The position numbers were made by a program, and so were the translations under genes. This document shows, one piece after another, positions 32,025-32,342 of a stretch of 32,342 nt of DNA. The stretch spans positions 1 to 32,342 of the forward strand of contig CASDZK010000023.1 of assembly GCA_949286165.1 (NCBI GenBank), read 5' to 3'. This stretch comes from an uncultured Alistipes sp. GTDB taxonomy: Bacteria > Bacteroidota > Bacteroidia > Bacteroidales > Rikenellaceae. The notes under the pieces are model-generated. The model was not told the DNA's origin. It made no database searches and saw nothing but the letters and a program-made list of their open reading frames with translations. How positions within the stretch are numbered: position 1 is the first letter of the stretch; each line of letters starts with the position of its first letter.

Positions 32025-32342
32025 TTAAAAATTAAATAAATTCGGTTCACTTGAATCATATCGGTCTTTGACATTTTTGAAATTCGATTTGTCAAACAAG
32101 TCACAGAGATGTGTTTTGTCTGTCAGAGAGATTCCGAGAATTTGGAGAACTTCGTAGACGCTGCGTACTAATTTCATATCGTGTTGGACTATTGCTACCA
32201 AACAGTAAGTAATTATCGCACAATAGATTTGTATGCGTACTGCATTTTCCGATGTTCCCCAGAACTTCTTAATCCTGAGGTGTTGTTTTATCCATTTGAA
32301 GAACAGTTCAACACTCCATCTGTTTCGATAAAGCGATGATAT
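32025..32342 (-). mobile_element. IS4-family transposase, C-terminal part (runs off the window)
   Basis: Read on the minus strand, the last 318 bases are one open frame of 105 codons ending at TAA (32025-32027). It begins ISSLYRNRWSVELFFKWIKQ, which contains the YREK signature Y-x2-R-x3-E-x6-K of IS4-family DDE transposases, with the catalytic Glu. It continues through FWGTSENAVRIQIYCAIITY to SSEPNLFNF. This tail is typical of IS4 elements common in Bacteroidales. No disruption is visible in this part, so the copy may be intact. The rest lies beyond base 32342. Confidence 0.9.

Noticed and set aside
1..32342. CRISPR array, tRNA or rRNA genes
   Set aside because: No regularly spaced repeats, no cloverleaf with CCA-proximal acceptor stem and no rRNA-like conserved stretch was seen on either strand.

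Overview
The window looks like a chromosomal segment of a Bacteroidota bacterium, most likely order Bacteroidales. The main evidence is a recurring promoter box, TAnnTTTG, a short distance upstream of eleven transcription units; this is the -7 element typical of the phylum. Supporting evidence is a TamL-type lipoprotein member of the BamA/TamA family, an anaerobic sulfatase-maturating enzyme, and many secreted glycan-degrading enzymes with lipoprotein or Sec signals. Most genes are GC-rich. One stretch (about 25.3-28.2 kb) is clearly AT-rich. I cannot fix the family or genus from sequence alone.

Layout. 1-305: frameshifted C-terminal remnant of an IS110-family transposase. 433-7250 (minus strand): an overlapping GH76/GH125 pair for alpha-1,6-mannan, a DUF2807 surface protein and a GH78 alpha-L-rhamnosidase. 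7698-12600 (plus): tamL and a GH20 beta-hexosaminidase lipoprotein. 12797-15213: tyrS with a tyrosine-rich leader, then ung. 15322-18625: an MsbA-like ABC exporter, a thioredoxin-fold protein and a family 2 glycosyltransferase. 18931-20684: a multi-pass membrane protein converging on a membrane-anchored DRGH nuclease. 20804-25317: anSME, a DUF1097-like membrane protein and a GH65 disaccharide phosphorylase. 25458-27851: an AT-rich beta-helix/LamG enzyme gene on the minus strand. 28254-29957: a FadD-like AMP-forming ligase. 30360-31991: a second beta-helix, pectate-lyase-like protein. 32025-end: the C-terminus of an IS4-family transposase, whose element appears to end only a few bases upstream of that last enzyme.

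Function. Much of the window fits foraging on host, plant or fungal glycans: mannan (GH76/GH125), rhamnose-containing glycans (GH78), beta-HexNAc (GH20), alpha-glucan disaccharides (GH65), two beta-helix enzymes, and anSME to activate sulfatases encoded elsewhere. No SusC/SusD pair is present, so this is not a canonical polysaccharide utilisation locus. The rest is envelope biogenesis and housekeeping (tamL, msbA-like, GT2, tyrS, ung, fadD).

The strongest unusual signal is at 12797-12989. A promoter is followed by a 23-residue open reading frame with eight Tyr codons, then an intrinsic terminator, then tyrS. A second pairing can be drawn that consumes the 5' arm of the terminator. This is the expected architecture of ribosome-mediated transcription attenuation of tyrosyl-tRNA synthetase by tyrosine supply.
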